DNA of 64,000 bases. Origin: Colletes latitarsis. Lineage: Eukaryota; Arthropoda; Insecta; Hymenoptera; Colletidae. The stretch covers positions 20,062,001-20,126,000 of the forward strand of contig NW_027488368.1 of assembly GCF_051014445.1 (NCBI RefSeq), in the 5' to 3' direction. Below the pieces are notes generated by a model. It saw only the letters and a program-made list of their open reading frames with translations, was not told the origin of the DNA and ran no database searches. The position numbers and the translations under genes are program-made. Of the stretch, positions 10,401 through 23,000 are shown in pieces (the stretch's first letter is position 1; every line of letters starts with the position of its first letter).

Positions 10401-12867
10401 TCGCGTTTTTCACATACTTGTTGAACAGATCCTGGGTTTTTTCTGGTTTGGATCACGTAGTAGTGTGGTACCACACTGAAACAGTCCATTAAACTTGGTT
10501 GCGATCAATATTCTAGAGGATAGCGCATGTTAGGTCTGGGTTAGGTCTAGGATTTGCCCTCATCAGGCTCATTCTTTCGCATATTTCTCAAACTTGATGT
10601 CTAGATCCTGGGCTTTTTCTGGATTGCATAACGTAGTAATGTGGTACCACACTGAAACATTCAATTAAACCTGGTCTTGATAAATATTTTAGAGGATAAC
10701 GCATGTTAGGTCTGGGTTAGGTCTAGGATTTGCCCTCATCAGGCTCATGCTTTCGCATATTTCTCATAGTTCATGGCTAGATCCTGGGCGTTTTCTGGAT
10801 TGCATCACGTAGTAATGTGGTACCACACTGAAACATTCAATTAAACCTGGTCTTGATAAATATTTTAGAGGATAACGCATGTTAGGTTTGGGTTAGGTCT
10901 AGGATTTGCCCTCATCAGGCTCATGCTTTCGCATATTTCTCATACTTCATGGCTAGATCCTGGGCTGTTTCTGTTTTGGATCACGTAGTATTGTGGTACC
11001 ACGCTGAAACAGTCAATTAAACCTGGTTTCGATCAATATTTTAGAGGATAACGCAAGTTAGGTCTGGGATAGGTCTGGGATTCGCCCTAATCAGGCTCAT
11101 ACTTTCGCGTTTTTCACATACTTGTTAAACTGATCCTGGGTTTTTCCTGGTTTGGATCACGTAGTAATGTGGTACCACACTGAAACAGTCGATTAAACCT
11201 GGTTTCGAACAATATTTTAGAGGATAACGCAAGTTAGGTCTGGGATAGGTCTGGGATTTGACCTCGTCAGACTGATACTTTCGCACCCTTCACATACTCG
11301 TTGAACAGATCCTGGGTTATTTTCTGGTTTGGATCACATAGTAATATGGTACCACACTGAAACAGTCGATTAAACCAGGTTTCGATCAATATTTTTGAGG
11401 ATAACGCATGTTAGGTCTAGGCTAGACCTGGGATTTTCACTCATCAGACACATACTTTCGCATTCTTCACATACATGTAGAACAGATCCTGGGTTTTTTC
11501 TGTTTTGTATCACGTAGTAAAGTGGTACCACACTGAAACATTCAATGAAACCTGGTCTGGATAAATATTTTAGGGGATAACGCATGTTAGGTCAAGGTTT
11601 GGTCTAAGATTTGCCCCCATCAGGCTCACATTTTCGCGTTTTTCACATACTTGTTGAACAGATCCTGGGTTTTTTCTGTTTTGGATCACGTAGTAATGTG
11701 GTACCACACTGAAACAGTCCATTAAACCTGGTTTCGCTCAATATTTTAGAGGATAACGCATGTTAGGTCTAGGTTAGGTCTGGGATTTGCTGTCATCAGG
11801 CTCATTCTTTCGCATATTTCTCATACTTGATGGCTAGATCCTGGGCTTTTTCTAGATTGCATCACGTAGTAATGTAGTACCACACTGAAACAGTCAATGA
11901 AACCAGGTTTCCATCAATATTTTGGGAGACAACGCAAGTTAGGTCTAGGTAAGGCCTGAGATTTTCACTGATCAGACTCATACTTTCGCATTCTTCACAT
12001 ACTTGTTGAACGGATCCTCGGTTTTTTCTGGTTTGCATCACGTAGTAATGTGGGACCACACTGAAACAGTCAATTAAACCTGGTTTCGATCAATATTTTA
12101 GAGGATAACGCAAGTTAGGTCTGGGATAGGTCTGGGATTTGCCCTCATCAGGCTCATACTTTCGCGTTTTTCACATACTTGTTGAACAGATCCTGGGTTT
12201 TTTCTGGTTTGGATCACGTAGTAGTGTGGTACCACACAGAAACAGTCCATTAAACCTGGTTGCGATCAATATTTTAGAGGATAACGCATGTTAGGTCTGG
12301 GTTAGGTCTAGGATTTGCCCTCATCAGGCTCATTCATTCGCATATTTCTTATACTTGATGGCTAGATCCTAGGCTTTTTCTGGATTGCATCACGTAGTAA
12401 TGTGGTTCCACACTGAAACATTCAATTAAACCTGGTCTTGATAAATATTTTAGAGGATAACGCATGTTAGGTCTGGGATGGGTGTGGGATTTGCCATCAT
12501 CAGGCTCATACTTTCGCAGTTGTAACATGCATGCTGGCCTGATCGAGGGTTTTTTCTGCTTTGGATCACGTAGTAAAGTGGTACCACACTAAAACTGTCA
12601 ATTAAACCTGGTTTCGATCAATATTTTAGAGGATATCGCAAGTTAGGTCTGGGATAGGTCTGTGATTTGCCCTCATCAGACTCATACTTTCGCACACTTC
12701 GCATACTCGTTGATCAGATCCTGGGTTTTTTTCTAGTTTGGTTCACGTAGTAATGTGGTACCACACTGAAACATTCAATTAAACCTGGTCTTGATAAATA
12801 TTTTAGAGGATAACGCATGTTAGGTCTGGGTTAGGTCTAGGATTTGCCCTCATCAGGCTCATACTTT

Positions 12868-12872
12868 CGCAT
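12868..12872 (+). repeat. Left 5-bp target-site duplication of the solo LTR (CGCAT)
   Basis: CGCAT precedes the TG terminus at 12873 and recurs directly after the CA terminus at 14647-14651. Removing one copy and the insert restores a normal monomer (CTTTCGCAT followed by ATTTCTC). Confidence 0.85.
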
Positions 12873-13435
12873 TGTTTAAAGATCGAGTTAATTCGATTTA
12901 TTTAAACCCGTAATTAGCCGTTAATCCGCTTTGTTTTCAATATACGCGACCGACCAGAACATTCTATGTCGACGCGTCCGCGACTCGAAACAGAAGGCAG
13001 CAGAAAAACTCTCGCTCCTTGAGTTTTTCTGTAAGTCACGCGAGCAGTACAGTAACGTTCGATTTCGAACTTTTCGGTTAAACGCTCGACCATAGAGAAG
13101 GTGCGATAATTACATGTTAGAAAAAGACGGACGAGAGCCACGGCGACAGCGCCGCGCGTCGGAGGATTCCCCCTCTCTTACGCGTACTTTTCGGCAGCTC
13201 GTGCTCGTCCGTCACTTGCAAACGAGAGCCTGCCAAGCGCGGATCGATAAACGATCACACTTTACCTAATTTAAAATATTCCGAATTGCTTCAAGTTATT
13301 CGAGCATTCGTTGAAATTCAACAGGCCCTCACAATATTCGAATTGCTTCGAGTTATTCGAGCATTCGAAAAAATTACGAAAAAAAAGGCATAAAGAAAAT
13401 TCTCGGGTTCTAGCGATTGATTCCCACGCGACGTT

Positions 13436-13460
13436 GAAAGTTCGAGTTATTCGAACTTTC
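13436..13460 (+). promoter_or_regulatory. 25-bp palindrome in the LTR
   Basis: Two perfect 10-bp arms, GAAAGTTCGA and TCGAACTTTC, flank a 5-nt centre (GTTAT). Each arm with its centre contains a GAAnnTTC dyad (GAAAGTTC, GAACTTTC) resembling half of a heat-shock element. An imperfect counterpart occurs in the inverted LTR near 18597-18627. Related TTCGAGTTATTCGAGCATTCG-type repeats lie at about 13281-13312 and 13338-13368. A role as an enhancer or protein-binding site is inferred. Confidence 0.4.
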
Positions 13461-14267
13461 ACAAAGCGGGCAACCGACGTATAGCCGCAGCTTTACGGGA
13501 TTAGCTTGCGTAAGCAAACTGCCCCCAGTAAACTGCGTGTAATTCCGGTTGTCGAATCAAACCAGTTAATCGATTCGGTCGTGAGTACGACCCGATTAAA
13601 GACTGCGGGAAACTCTTTGGTATCATCGAGTTCCCGAATTTTCCGCGTATCGCTGCAAACAGCGGTCGTGCGAGAGGTATCGAGATTAAGACTCGATCCT
13701 CCCTTGATTCAATCGAACGGTCTTACAACCACCTAAAGGGGCCTTATTGGCGTAAATACCTTGGGTGGACTTGCCGCCTTCCAGTCGGAGCGTGGGACGA
13801 GTTATTCTAAGCCCAGCTTCCGGCGAATGCCAGAGCGTTGTTCTCTGATCGCCAGTCTTGTACGGTCACTGCGCGTAGAACGCGACTCACAAGGCGTCGT
13901 GGTGCCAGTCTCAATAGTAAGACGTCCTATACGCCATTGAAAGACTGCACCGCATCGTGTTCCGTACACACGCATACGAAGACGGTAAGGGGCCGAGGAC
14001 CGGGTGACGGTTGGAGCCTTACAACCTCCCTCTAGGCACCCTCTCCTGCGACAATCAAGTGTTGCAGTCGAACAGAAAACCGAGAGGAAATTCCCTAATT
14101 GGAAGAAAGCGAGCGATTCCCGGTTTAAAGGGAACGCTCACACACGTACAGTCCACTAGCTTAGCTGCGTATCGCGGCGGCAGAAATTCCCGCTCCTAGG
14201 TGCGACAAGCACCGACCAGGAGCGTACCAAAGAGAGAAAGACAAGCGACGTGACTCACGTCGACAGG

Positions 14268-14274
14268 TATTTAA
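14268..14274 (+). promoter_or_regulatory. TATA-like box of the LTR
   Basis: TATTTAA lies within AGGTATTTAACGCCTA, which is conserved in the inverted LTR (reverse strand, 17681-17687). The position 98 nt upstream of AATAAA fits a U3/R promoter. Assigned from layout only. Confidence 0.4.
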
Positions 14275-14371
14275 CGCCTAGTCGTATCTCTTTCTGTTTC
14301 AGGGTAACAACACGGGCCGCAACACAGATCGTCTGGCAGACGGCCGATTGTCAAAAAACCTATACCGACCA

Positions 14372-14377
14372 AATAAA
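14372..14377 (+). promoter_or_regulatory. Polyadenylation signal of the LTR (AATAAA)
   Basis: AATAAA in the context CCAAATAAACGGCTTGGTCG. The same signal is retained in the inverted LTR on the minus strand (17523-17528), and this conservation supports the assigned transcription direction. Confidence 0.5.
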
Positions 14378-14480
14378 CGGCTTGGTCGCATAAGGCGATC
14401 CGGCGAAAACAAAATTATAATTGTCTCGCTTATTCTCCGTCTGTTCCTTCCCTCGAGATCCGAACCCCCGTTAGGCGAGG

Positions 14481-14506
14481 TATTTTCAAACCTCCTCCCC
14501 CTAACA
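14481..14506 (+). repeat. Internal copy of the LTR's terminal 26 bp
   Basis: A 26-bp segment beginning TATTTTCAAACC and ending CCCTAACA is identical to the LTR's terminal 26 bp at 14621-14646, so an exact direct repeat sits 140 bp apart. The internal copy is also present in the inverted LTR (17394-17419), so the duplication is older than the split of the two copies. Confidence 0.85.
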
Positions 14507-14646
14507 TAAGGTCCTCCGAGCCGGATCGAAACGAGGTTGATTGGAACGGGAAAAGAGTGAACACTCTTGTGCGTGAAGGTTTACCACGACAGAGTTTAAA
14601 TCGAGTTGATTGCCCCTCGATATTTTCAAACCTCCTCCCCCTAACA

Positions 14647-17301
14647 CGCATATTTCTCATACTTCATGGCTAGATCCTGGGCTCTTTCTGGATTGTATCA
14701 CGTAGTAATGTGGTACCACGCTGAAATATTCAATTAAACCTGGTCTTGATAAATATTTTAGAGGATAACGCAAGTTAGGTCTGGGATAGGTCTGGGATTT
14801 GCCCTCATCAGGCTCATACTTTCGCGTTTTTCACATACTTGTTGAACAGATCCTGGGTTTTCTCTGGTTTGGATCACGTAGTTGTGTGGCACCACACAGA
14901 AACAGTCCATTAAACCTGGTTGCGATCAATATTTTAGAGGATAACGCTTGTTAGGTCTGGGTTACGTCTAGGATTTGCCCTCATCAGGCTCATACTTTCG
15001 CATATTTCTCATACTTCATGGCTAGATCCTGGGCTGTTTCTGCATTGTATCACGTAGTAATGTGGTACCACGCTGAAACAGTCAATTAAACCTGGTTTCG
15101 ATCAATATTTTAGAGGATAACGCAAGTTAGGTCTGGGATAGGTCTAGGATTTGCCCTCATCAGGCTCTTACTATCGCATATTTCTCATACTTCATGGCTA
15201 GATCCTGGGCTGTTTCTGCATTGCATCACGTAGTAATGTGGTACCACACTGAAACATTCAATTAAACCTGGTCTTGATAAGTATTTTAGAGGATAACGCA
15301 TGTTAGGTCTGGGATAGGTCTAGGATTTGCCCTCATCTGGCTCATACTTTCGCATATTTCTCATACTTCATGGCTAGATCCTGGGCTGTTTCTGCGTTGC
15401 ATCACGTAGTAATGTGGTACCACACTGAAACATTCAATTAAACCTGGTCTTGATAAGTATTTTAGAGGATAACGCATGTTAGGTCTGGGATAGGTCTGGG
15501 ATTTGCCCTCATCAGACTCATACTTTCGCACACTTCACATACTCGTTGAACAGATCCTGGGTTATTTTCTGGTTTGGATCACATAGTAATGTGGTACCAC
15601 ACTGAAACAGTCGATTAAACCAGGTTTCGATCAATATTTTTGAGGATAACGCATGTTAGGTCTAGGTTAGGCCTGGGATTTTCACTCATCAGACTCATAC
15701 TTTCGCATTCTTCACATACTTGTTGAACGGATCCTGGGTTTTTTCTGGTTTGGATCACGTAGTAATGTGGGTCCACACTGAAACAATCAATTAAACCTGG
15801 TCTTGATAAATATTTTAGAGGATAACGCATGTTAGGTCTGGGATAGGTCTGGGATTTGCCCTTATCAGACTCATACTTTCGCACACTTCACATACTCGTT
15901 GAACAGATCCTGGGTTATTTGCTGGTTTGGATCACATAGTAATGTGGTACCACACTGAAACAGTCGATTAAACCAGGTTTCGATCAATATTTTTGAGGAT
16001 AACGCATGTTAGGTCTAGGTTAGGCCTGGGATTTTCACTCATCAGACTCATACTTTCGCATTCTTCACATACTTGTTGAACGGATCCTGGGTTTTTACTG
16101 GTTTGGATCACGTAGTAATGTGGTACCACACTGAAACATTCAATTAAACCTGGTTTCGATCAATATTTTAGAGGATAACGCAAGTTAGGTCTGGGATAGG
16201 TCCGGGATTTGCCCTCATCAGGCTCATACTTTCGCGTTTTTCACATACTTGTTGAACAGATCCTGGGTTTTTTCTGGTTTGGGTCACGTAGTAGTGTGAT
16301 ACTACACCGAAACATTCAACTAAACCTGGTCTTGATAAACATTTTAGAGGATAACGCATGTTAGGTCTGGGTTAGGTCTAGGATTTGCCCTCATCAGGCT
16401 CATTCTTTCGCATATTTCTCATACTTGATGGCTAGATCCTGGGCTTTTTATGGATTGCATCACGTAGTAATGAAGTACAACACTGAAACAGTCAATTAAA
16501 CCTGGTTTCGATCAATATTTTAGAGAATAATTCATGTTAGGTCTAGGTTAGGTCTGGGATTTGCTCTCATCAGGCACATTCTTTCGCATATTTCTCATAC
16601 TTGATGGCTAGATCCTGGGCTGTTTCTGGATTGTATGACGTAGTAGTGTGGTACCACACTGAAACAGTCCATTAAACCTGGTTTCGCTCAATATTTTAGA
16701 GGATAACGCATGTTAGGACTAGGTCAGGCCTGGTTTTTTCACTCATCAGACTCATACTTTCGCATTCTTCACATACCTGATGAACGGATCCTGGGTTTTT
16801 TCTGGTTTGGATCACGTAGTTATGTGGGTCCACACTGAAACAATCAACTAAACCTGGTCTTGATAAATATTTTAGAGAATAACGCATGTTAGGTCTGAGA
16901 TAGGTCTGGGATTTGCCCTCATCAGACACATACTTTCGCACACTTCACATACTCGTTGAACAGATCCTGGGTTATTTTCTGGTTTGGATCACATAGTAAT
17001 GTGGTACCACACTGAGACAGTCGATTAAACCAGGTTTCGGTCAATATTTTTGAGGACAACGCATATTAGGTCTAGGTTAGGCCTGGGATTTTCACTCATC
17101 AGACTCATACATTCGCATTCCTCACATACTTGTTGACCGGATCCTGGGTTTTTTCTGGTTTGGATCACGTTGTAGTGTGGGACCACACTGAAACAATCAA
17201 TTAAACCTGGTCTTGATAAATATTTTAGAGGATAACGCATGTTAGGTTTGGGTTAGGTCTAGGATTTGCCCTCAGCAGGCTCATACTTTCGCATATCTCT
17301 C
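14647..17301 (+). repeat. 176-bp satellite array, block 2
   Basis: About 15 monomers lie between the two inverted LTRs, in the same orientation as the rest of the array. The left edge resumes in register after the CGCAT duplication. The right edge stops at GCATATCTCTC, mid-monomer, where the truncated LTR begins. Confidence 0.96.
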
Positions 17302-19104
17302 AAACTCTGTCGTGGTTAATTCTTCACGTACGAGAGTGTTCACACTTTTCCCGTTCCAATCAACCTCGATTTGATCCGGCTCGAAGGACCTTATGTTAGG
17401 GGGAGGAGGTTTGAAAATACCTCGCCTAACGGGGGTCCGGATCTCGAGGGAAAGAACAGACGGAAAATAAGCGGTACAATTATAATTTTATTTTCGCTTG
17501 ATCGCCTTATGCGACTAAGCCGTTTATTTCGTTAAATTTGACTCTTAAATACAGACGATAGAAGAAATTGGGGAAAAAACTCAGACGTCTGGCTGACGTC
17601 TAGAAAAACCCTCGCGTCGATCGGTCTGATGGCTCGCGTCGCGCTGTTATGGAATAGAAAGAGAGAGACGAATTTAGGCGTTAAATACCTGACAACGCTA
17701 GTCACGTTGTGTGTCTTACTCTTTTCTGCACGCTCCTGGTTTGTGCTTGTCGCACTCAGGAGCGGGAATCTCAGCCGCCGCGATACGCAGCTAAGCGAGT
17801 GGACTGTATATGTGAGCGTTCGCTTTAAATCGGGAATCGCTCTGTTATTGTTACGAGATCGGGGTTTGTATCCAGCTTCCTCCGCAGCCTTAAGAGAGCG
17901 GAGAGTTTTCTCCGGTCTCGGGTAATTAAGAGGCGGCCGAATTTAAAAACGTCCCGTTATCTAGTGAGATTTAATCTCATTACTTTGACGACTGCAACTC
18001 TTGATTGTCGCAGGAGAGGGTGAATAGAGGGAGGTTGTAAGGCTCCAACCGTCACCCGGTCCTCGGTCCCTTACCGTCTTCGTATGTGCGTACGGAACAC
18101 AGTGTGGTGCAGTCTTTCAACGGCGTATTTGACGACTTACGTTGAGACTATCACACCACGGCGCTTTGTGAGTCGCGTTCTACGCACAGTAGCCGTACAG
18201 GACTGGCGGTCAGTGAATAGCGCTCTAGCAGGTCGCCGGAAGCTGGGCTTGGAATAACTCGTCCCAAGCTCCGACTGGAAGACGGCAAGTCCACCCAGGG
18301 TATGCACGCTACGAAGGCCCCTATAGGTAGGAGCAAGACCGTTCGAAAATCAAGGGAGGATCGAGTTTTAATCTCGATGCCTCTCGCACGACCGCTGTTT
18401 GCAGCAATACGTGGAAAATTCGGGAACTCGATGATATCAACGAGTTTCCCGCAGTCTTTTAACCGGGTCGTACTCACGACCGAATCGATTAACTAGCTGA
18501 TTCGACAAACGGAATTACACGTAGGTTACTGGTATGAATTTGCTTACGCAATCTAACCAGTAAAGCTACGGCTATACGTCGCTTGTCCGCTTAACGAAAG
18601 TTCGAATAACTCGAACTATTCGAATCTGCGATAGAATCAGCCGATGTGTCACAAAATGTTTCCTCAACGAAAGCTCGAATAACTCGAAGCGATTCGGAGA
18701 TTTTGGGAATTCTGCGGAGCGTGATCGTTTACCGATGTGCTCAAGGCAGGATCCTGATTAAGAGTGACGGACGAGCACGAGCTGCCAAAAGTTACGCGTG
18801 AGAGGGGGAATCCTCCGACACGCGGCGCTGTCGCCGTGTCTTTCGTCCGTCTTTTTCTAACTTGTAAACGTACCTTTTCTCTGTACTCGTACGTTGAACT
18901 AATTGTTCGAACTCGTACGTTACTTGGTCGATCGCGTGACTTTCAGAAAAAACCCGAAAATTATGGTTTTTCTAGTCTATATTGTGTCGCGTAACGGACG
19001 CCGCGACCGAGAGTCCTCTGGTCGGTTACGTACCTCGAAATCAACACTGTTTAACGAATTTTATGTTATGTTCAAATACCTCGAATTAATGCGATATTTA
19101 AACA
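17302..19104 (-). mobile_element. Inverted, end-truncated relative of the solo LTR
   Basis: This is the reverse complement of a diverged copy of 12873-14646. In its own direction it starts TGTTTAAATATCG (plus-strand end 19104, ...TTTAAACA) and keeps the TATTTAA and AATAAA signals. It lacks the last 49 nt of the LTR (equivalent to 14598-14646). The flanking satellite is out of register: the left flank stops at the TTTCGCATATCTCTC part of the monomer, while the right flank resumes at AATATATTAGAGG. A deletion therefore removed the LTR end, its duplication and some satellite. It is visibly more diverged from the first LTR than the two R1-clade copies are from each other, so it is an older insertion. 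Open frames of up to ~100 codons inside are not conserved between copies. Confidence 0.75.
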
Positions 19105-20029
19105 AATATATTAGAGGATAACGCATGTTAGGTCTAGGTTAGCCCTGGGATTTTCACTCATCAGACTCATACTTTCGCATTCTTCTCATACTTGTTGAAC
19201 TGATCCTGGGTTTTTTCTGGTTTGGATCACGTAGTAATGTGGTACCACACTGAAACAGTCGATTAAACCTGGTTTCGATCAATATTTTAGAGGATAACGC
19301 AAGTTACGTCTGGGATTGGTCTGGGATTTGACCTCATCAGACTCATACTTTCGCACGCTTCACATACTCATTGAACAGATCCTGGGTTACTTTCTGGTTT
19401 GGATCACATAGTAATGTGGTACCACACTGAAACAGTCGATTAAACCAGGTTTCGAAAAATATTTTTGAGGATGACGCATGTTAGGTCTAGGTTAGGCCTG
19501 GGATTTTCACTCATCAGACTCATACTTTCGCATTCTTCCCATACTTGTAGAACGGATCCTGGGTTTTTTCTGGTTTGGATCACGTAGTAATGTGGGACCA
19601 CACTGAAACAGTCAATTAAACCTGGTCTTGATAAATATTTTAGAGGATAACGCATGTTAGGTCTGGGTCAGGTCTAGAATTTGCCCTCATCATGCTCATA
19701 CTTTCGCATCTTTCTCATACATCATGGCTAGATCCTGGGCTATTTCTGGATTGTATCACGTAGTAATGTGGTACCACGCTGAAACAGTCGATTAAACCTG
19801 GTTCCGATCAATATTTTAGAGGATAACGCAAGTTAAGTCTGGGATTGGTCTGGGATTTGACCTCATCAGACTCATACTTTCGCACACTTCACATACTTGT
19901 TGAACAGATCCTGGGTTTTTTCTGGTTTGGATCCCGTAGTAGTGTGGTACCACACTGAAACAGTCCATTAAACCTGGTTTCGCTTAATATTTTAGAGGAT
20001 AACGCATGTTAGGTCTAGGTCAGGCCTGG

Positions 20030-23000
20030 GATTTTCACTCATCAGACTCATACTTTCGCATTCTTCACATACTTGTTGAACGGATCCTGGGTTTTTTCTG
20101 GTTTGGATCACGTAGTAATGTGGCTCCACACTGAAACAATCAATTAAACCTGGTCATGATAAATATTTTAGAGGACAACGCATGTTAGGTCTGGGATAGG
20201 TATGGGATTTGCCCTCATCAGACTCATACTTTCGCACACTTCATATACTCGTTGAACAGATCCTGGGTTATTTTCTGGTTTGGATCACATAGTAATGTGG
20301 TACCACACTGAAACAGTCGATTAAACCAGGTTTCGATCAATATTTTTGAGGATAACGCATGTTAGGGCTAGGTTAAGCCTGGGATTTTCACTCATCAGAC
20401 TCATACTTTCGCATTCTTCACATACTTGTTGAACGGATCCTGGGTTTTTTCTGGTTTGGATCACGTTGTAGAGTGGGACCACACTGAAACAATCAATTAA
20501 ACCTGGTCTTGATAAATATTTTAGAGGATAACGCATGTTAGGTTTGGGTTAGGTCTAGGATTTGCCCTCAGCAGGCTCATACTTTCGCATATCTCTCATA
20601 CTTCATGGCTAGATCCTGGGCTGTTTCTGGATTGTATCACGTAGTAATGTGGTACCACGCTGAAACAGTCAATTAAACCTGGTTTCGATCAATATTTTAG
20701 AGGATAACGCAAGTTAGGTCTGGCATAGGTCTGGGATTCGCCCTCATCAGGCTCATACTTTCGCGTTTTTCACATACTTGTTGAACAGATCCTGGGTTTT
20801 TTCTGGTTTGTATCACGCAGTAGTGTGGTACCACACTGAAACAGTCCATTAAACCTGGTTTGGATGAATATTTTAGAGGATAACGCATGTAAGGTCTAGG
20901 TTAGCCCTGGGATTTTCACTCACCAGACTCATACTTTCGCATTCTTCTCATACCTGTTGAACTGATCCTGGGTTTTTTCTGGTTTGTATCACGCAGTAGT
21001 GTGGTACCACACTGAAACAGTCCATTAAACCTGGTTTGGATGAATATTTTAGAGGATAACGCATGTAAGGTCTAGGTTAGCCCTGGGATTTTCACTCACC
21101 AGACTCATACTTTCGCATTCTTCCCATACTTGTTGAACGGATCCTGGGTTTTTTCTGGTTTGGAACACGTAGTAATGTGGTACCACACTGAAACATTCAA
21201 TTAAACCTGGTCTTGATAAATATTTTAGAGAATAACGCATGTTAGGTCTGGGTTAGGTCTAGGATTTGCCCTCATCAGGCTCATACTTTCGCATATTTCT
21301 CGTACTTCATGGCTAGATCCTGGGCTATTTCTGGATTGGATCACGTAGTAAAGTGGTACCACACTGAAACATTCAATGAAACCTGGTCTGGATAAAAATT
21401 CTAGAGGATAACGCATGTTAGGTCAAGGTTAGTTCTAAGATTTGCCCTCATCAGGCTCACAGTTTCGCGTTTTTCACATACTTCTCGAACAGATCCTGGG
21501 TTTTTTGTGGTTTGGATCACGTAGTAATGTGGTACCACACTGAAACATTCAATTAAACCTGGTCTTGATAAATATTTTAGAGGATAACGCATGTTAGGTC
21601 TGGGATAGGTCTGGGATTAGCCCTCATCAGACTCATACTTTCGCACACTTCACATACTCGTTGACGAGATCCTGGGTTTTCTTCTAGTTTGGATCACGCA
21701 GTAATGTGGTACCACACTGAAACAGTCGATTAAACCTTGTTTCGATCAATATTTTTGAGGATAACGCATGTTAGGTCTGGGATAGGTCTGGGATTAGCCC
21801 TCATCAGACTCATACTTTCGCTTTCTTCACATACTTGTTGAACGGATCCTGGGCTTTTTCTGGATTGCATCACGTAGTAATGTAGTACCACACTGAAACA
21901 GTCGATTAAACCTTGTTTCGATCAATATTTTTGAGGATAACGCATGTTAGGTCTGGGATAGGTCTGGGATTAGCCCTCATCAGACTCATACTTTCGCATT
22001 CTTCACATACTTGTTGAACGGATCCTGGGTTTTTTTCTGGCTTGGATCACGTAGTAATGTGGTTCCACACTGAAACAGTCGATTAAACTTGGCTTCGATC
22101 AATATTTTAGAGGATAACGCAAGTTAGGTCTGGGATAGGTCTGGGATTTGCCCTCATCAGGCTCATACTATCGCGTGTTTCACGTACTTGTTGAACGGAT
22201 CCTGGGTTTTTTCTGGATTGGGTCACGTAGTAATGTGGGACCACACTGAAACAGTCAATTAAACCTCGTTTCGACCAATATTTTAGAGAATAATTCATGT
22301 TAGGTCTAGGTTAGGTCTGGGATTTGCTCTTATCAGGCTCATACTTTCGCACACTTCACATACTTGTTGAACGGATCCTGGGTTTTTTCTGGTTTGTATC
22401 ACGTAGTAGTGTGGTACCACACTGAAACACTCCATTAAACCTGGTTTCGCTCAATATTTCAGAGGATAACGCATGTTAGGTTTGGGTTAGGTCTAGGATT
22501 TGCCCTCAGCAGGCTCATACTTTCGCATTCTTCTGATACTTGTTGAACTGATCCTGGGTTTTTTCTGGTTTGGATCACGTAGTAATGTAGTACCACACTG
22601 AAACAGTCAATGAAACCTGGTTTCCATCAATATTTTAGAGGACAACGCAAGTTAGGTCTAGGTAAGGCCTGAGATTTTCACTGATCAGACTCATACAATC
22701 GCATTCTTCAAATACTTCTTGTACGGATCCTGGGTTTTTTCTGGTTTGGATCACGTAGTAATGTGGTACCACACTGAAACAGTCAATTAAACCTGGTTTC
22801 GACCAATATTTTAGAGAATAATTCATGTTAGGTCTAGGTTAGGTCTGGGATTTGCTCTCATCAGGCTCATACTTTCGCACACTTCACATACTTGTTGAAC
22901 GGATCCTGGGTTTTTTCTGGTTTGGATCACGTTGTAGAGTGGGACCACACTGAAACAATCAATTAACCCTCGTCTTGATAAATATTTTAGAGCATAACGC

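Larger units (their letters stand above)
1377..12872 (+). repeat. 176-bp satellite array, block 1
   Basis: This is an uninterrupted head-to-tail array of ~176-bp monomers (about 65 copies), all in one orientation. A landmark order recurs in every monomer: a pair of TTAGGTCTGGG-like 11-mers, a CCTCATCAGGCTCATACTTTCGC-type block, a variable middle, CTGGGxTTTTTCTGG, ATCACGTAGTAATGTGGTACCAC, TGAAACAGTCAATTAAACCTGG and AATATTTTAGAGGATAACGCA (landmarks broken up for description). Monomers fall into at least three middle types, and divergence between neighbours is moderate. Segments such as 9650-10000 and 12115-12465 recur about 14 monomers apart. Short minus-strand open frames recurring here are products of the satellite, not genes. 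Confidence 0.97.
12873..14646 (+). mobile_element. Solo LTR of an LTR retrotransposon
   Basis: This 1774-bp non-satellite insert begins TGTTTAAAG and ends CCCTAACA, with a perfect 5-bp target duplication (CGCAT). That is the hallmark of an LTR left after recombination between the two LTRs of an element. Inside, a TATTTAA at 14268-14274 is followed 98 nt later by AATAAA at 14372-14377, a plausible promoter/poly(A) layout that sets plus orientation. Both motifs are conserved in the inverted relative at 17302-19104. No gag or pol coding, primer-binding site or polypurine tract is present. The superfamily (Gypsy, BEL/Pao or Copia) cannot be assigned. A non-autonomous DNA element is the alternative, but no terminal inverted repeats beyond TG/CA are seen. 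Open frames inside are not conserved between the two copies. Confidence 0.75.

Noticed and set aside
14621..14646. CCTAACA at the LTR end as a telomere-complement signal
   Set aside because: CCTAA is short, the surrounding sequence is not telomere-like, and the CA end is required of any LTR.
12914..14660. Several 62-76 codon frames on both strands in the first LTR
   Set aside because: Not conserved in the inverted copy and no domain seen. LTRs do not normally encode protein.
17629..17925. 98-codon plus-strand frame inside the inverted LTR
   Set aside because: It is not conserved in the other LTR, has no recognisable motif and lies in what would be the antisense of the LTR's transcribed part.
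12873..19104. A single LTR retrotransposon with LTRs at 12873-14646 and 17302-19104
   Set aside because: The two are in inverted orientation and the DNA between them is satellite without gag or pol, so they are separate insertions.
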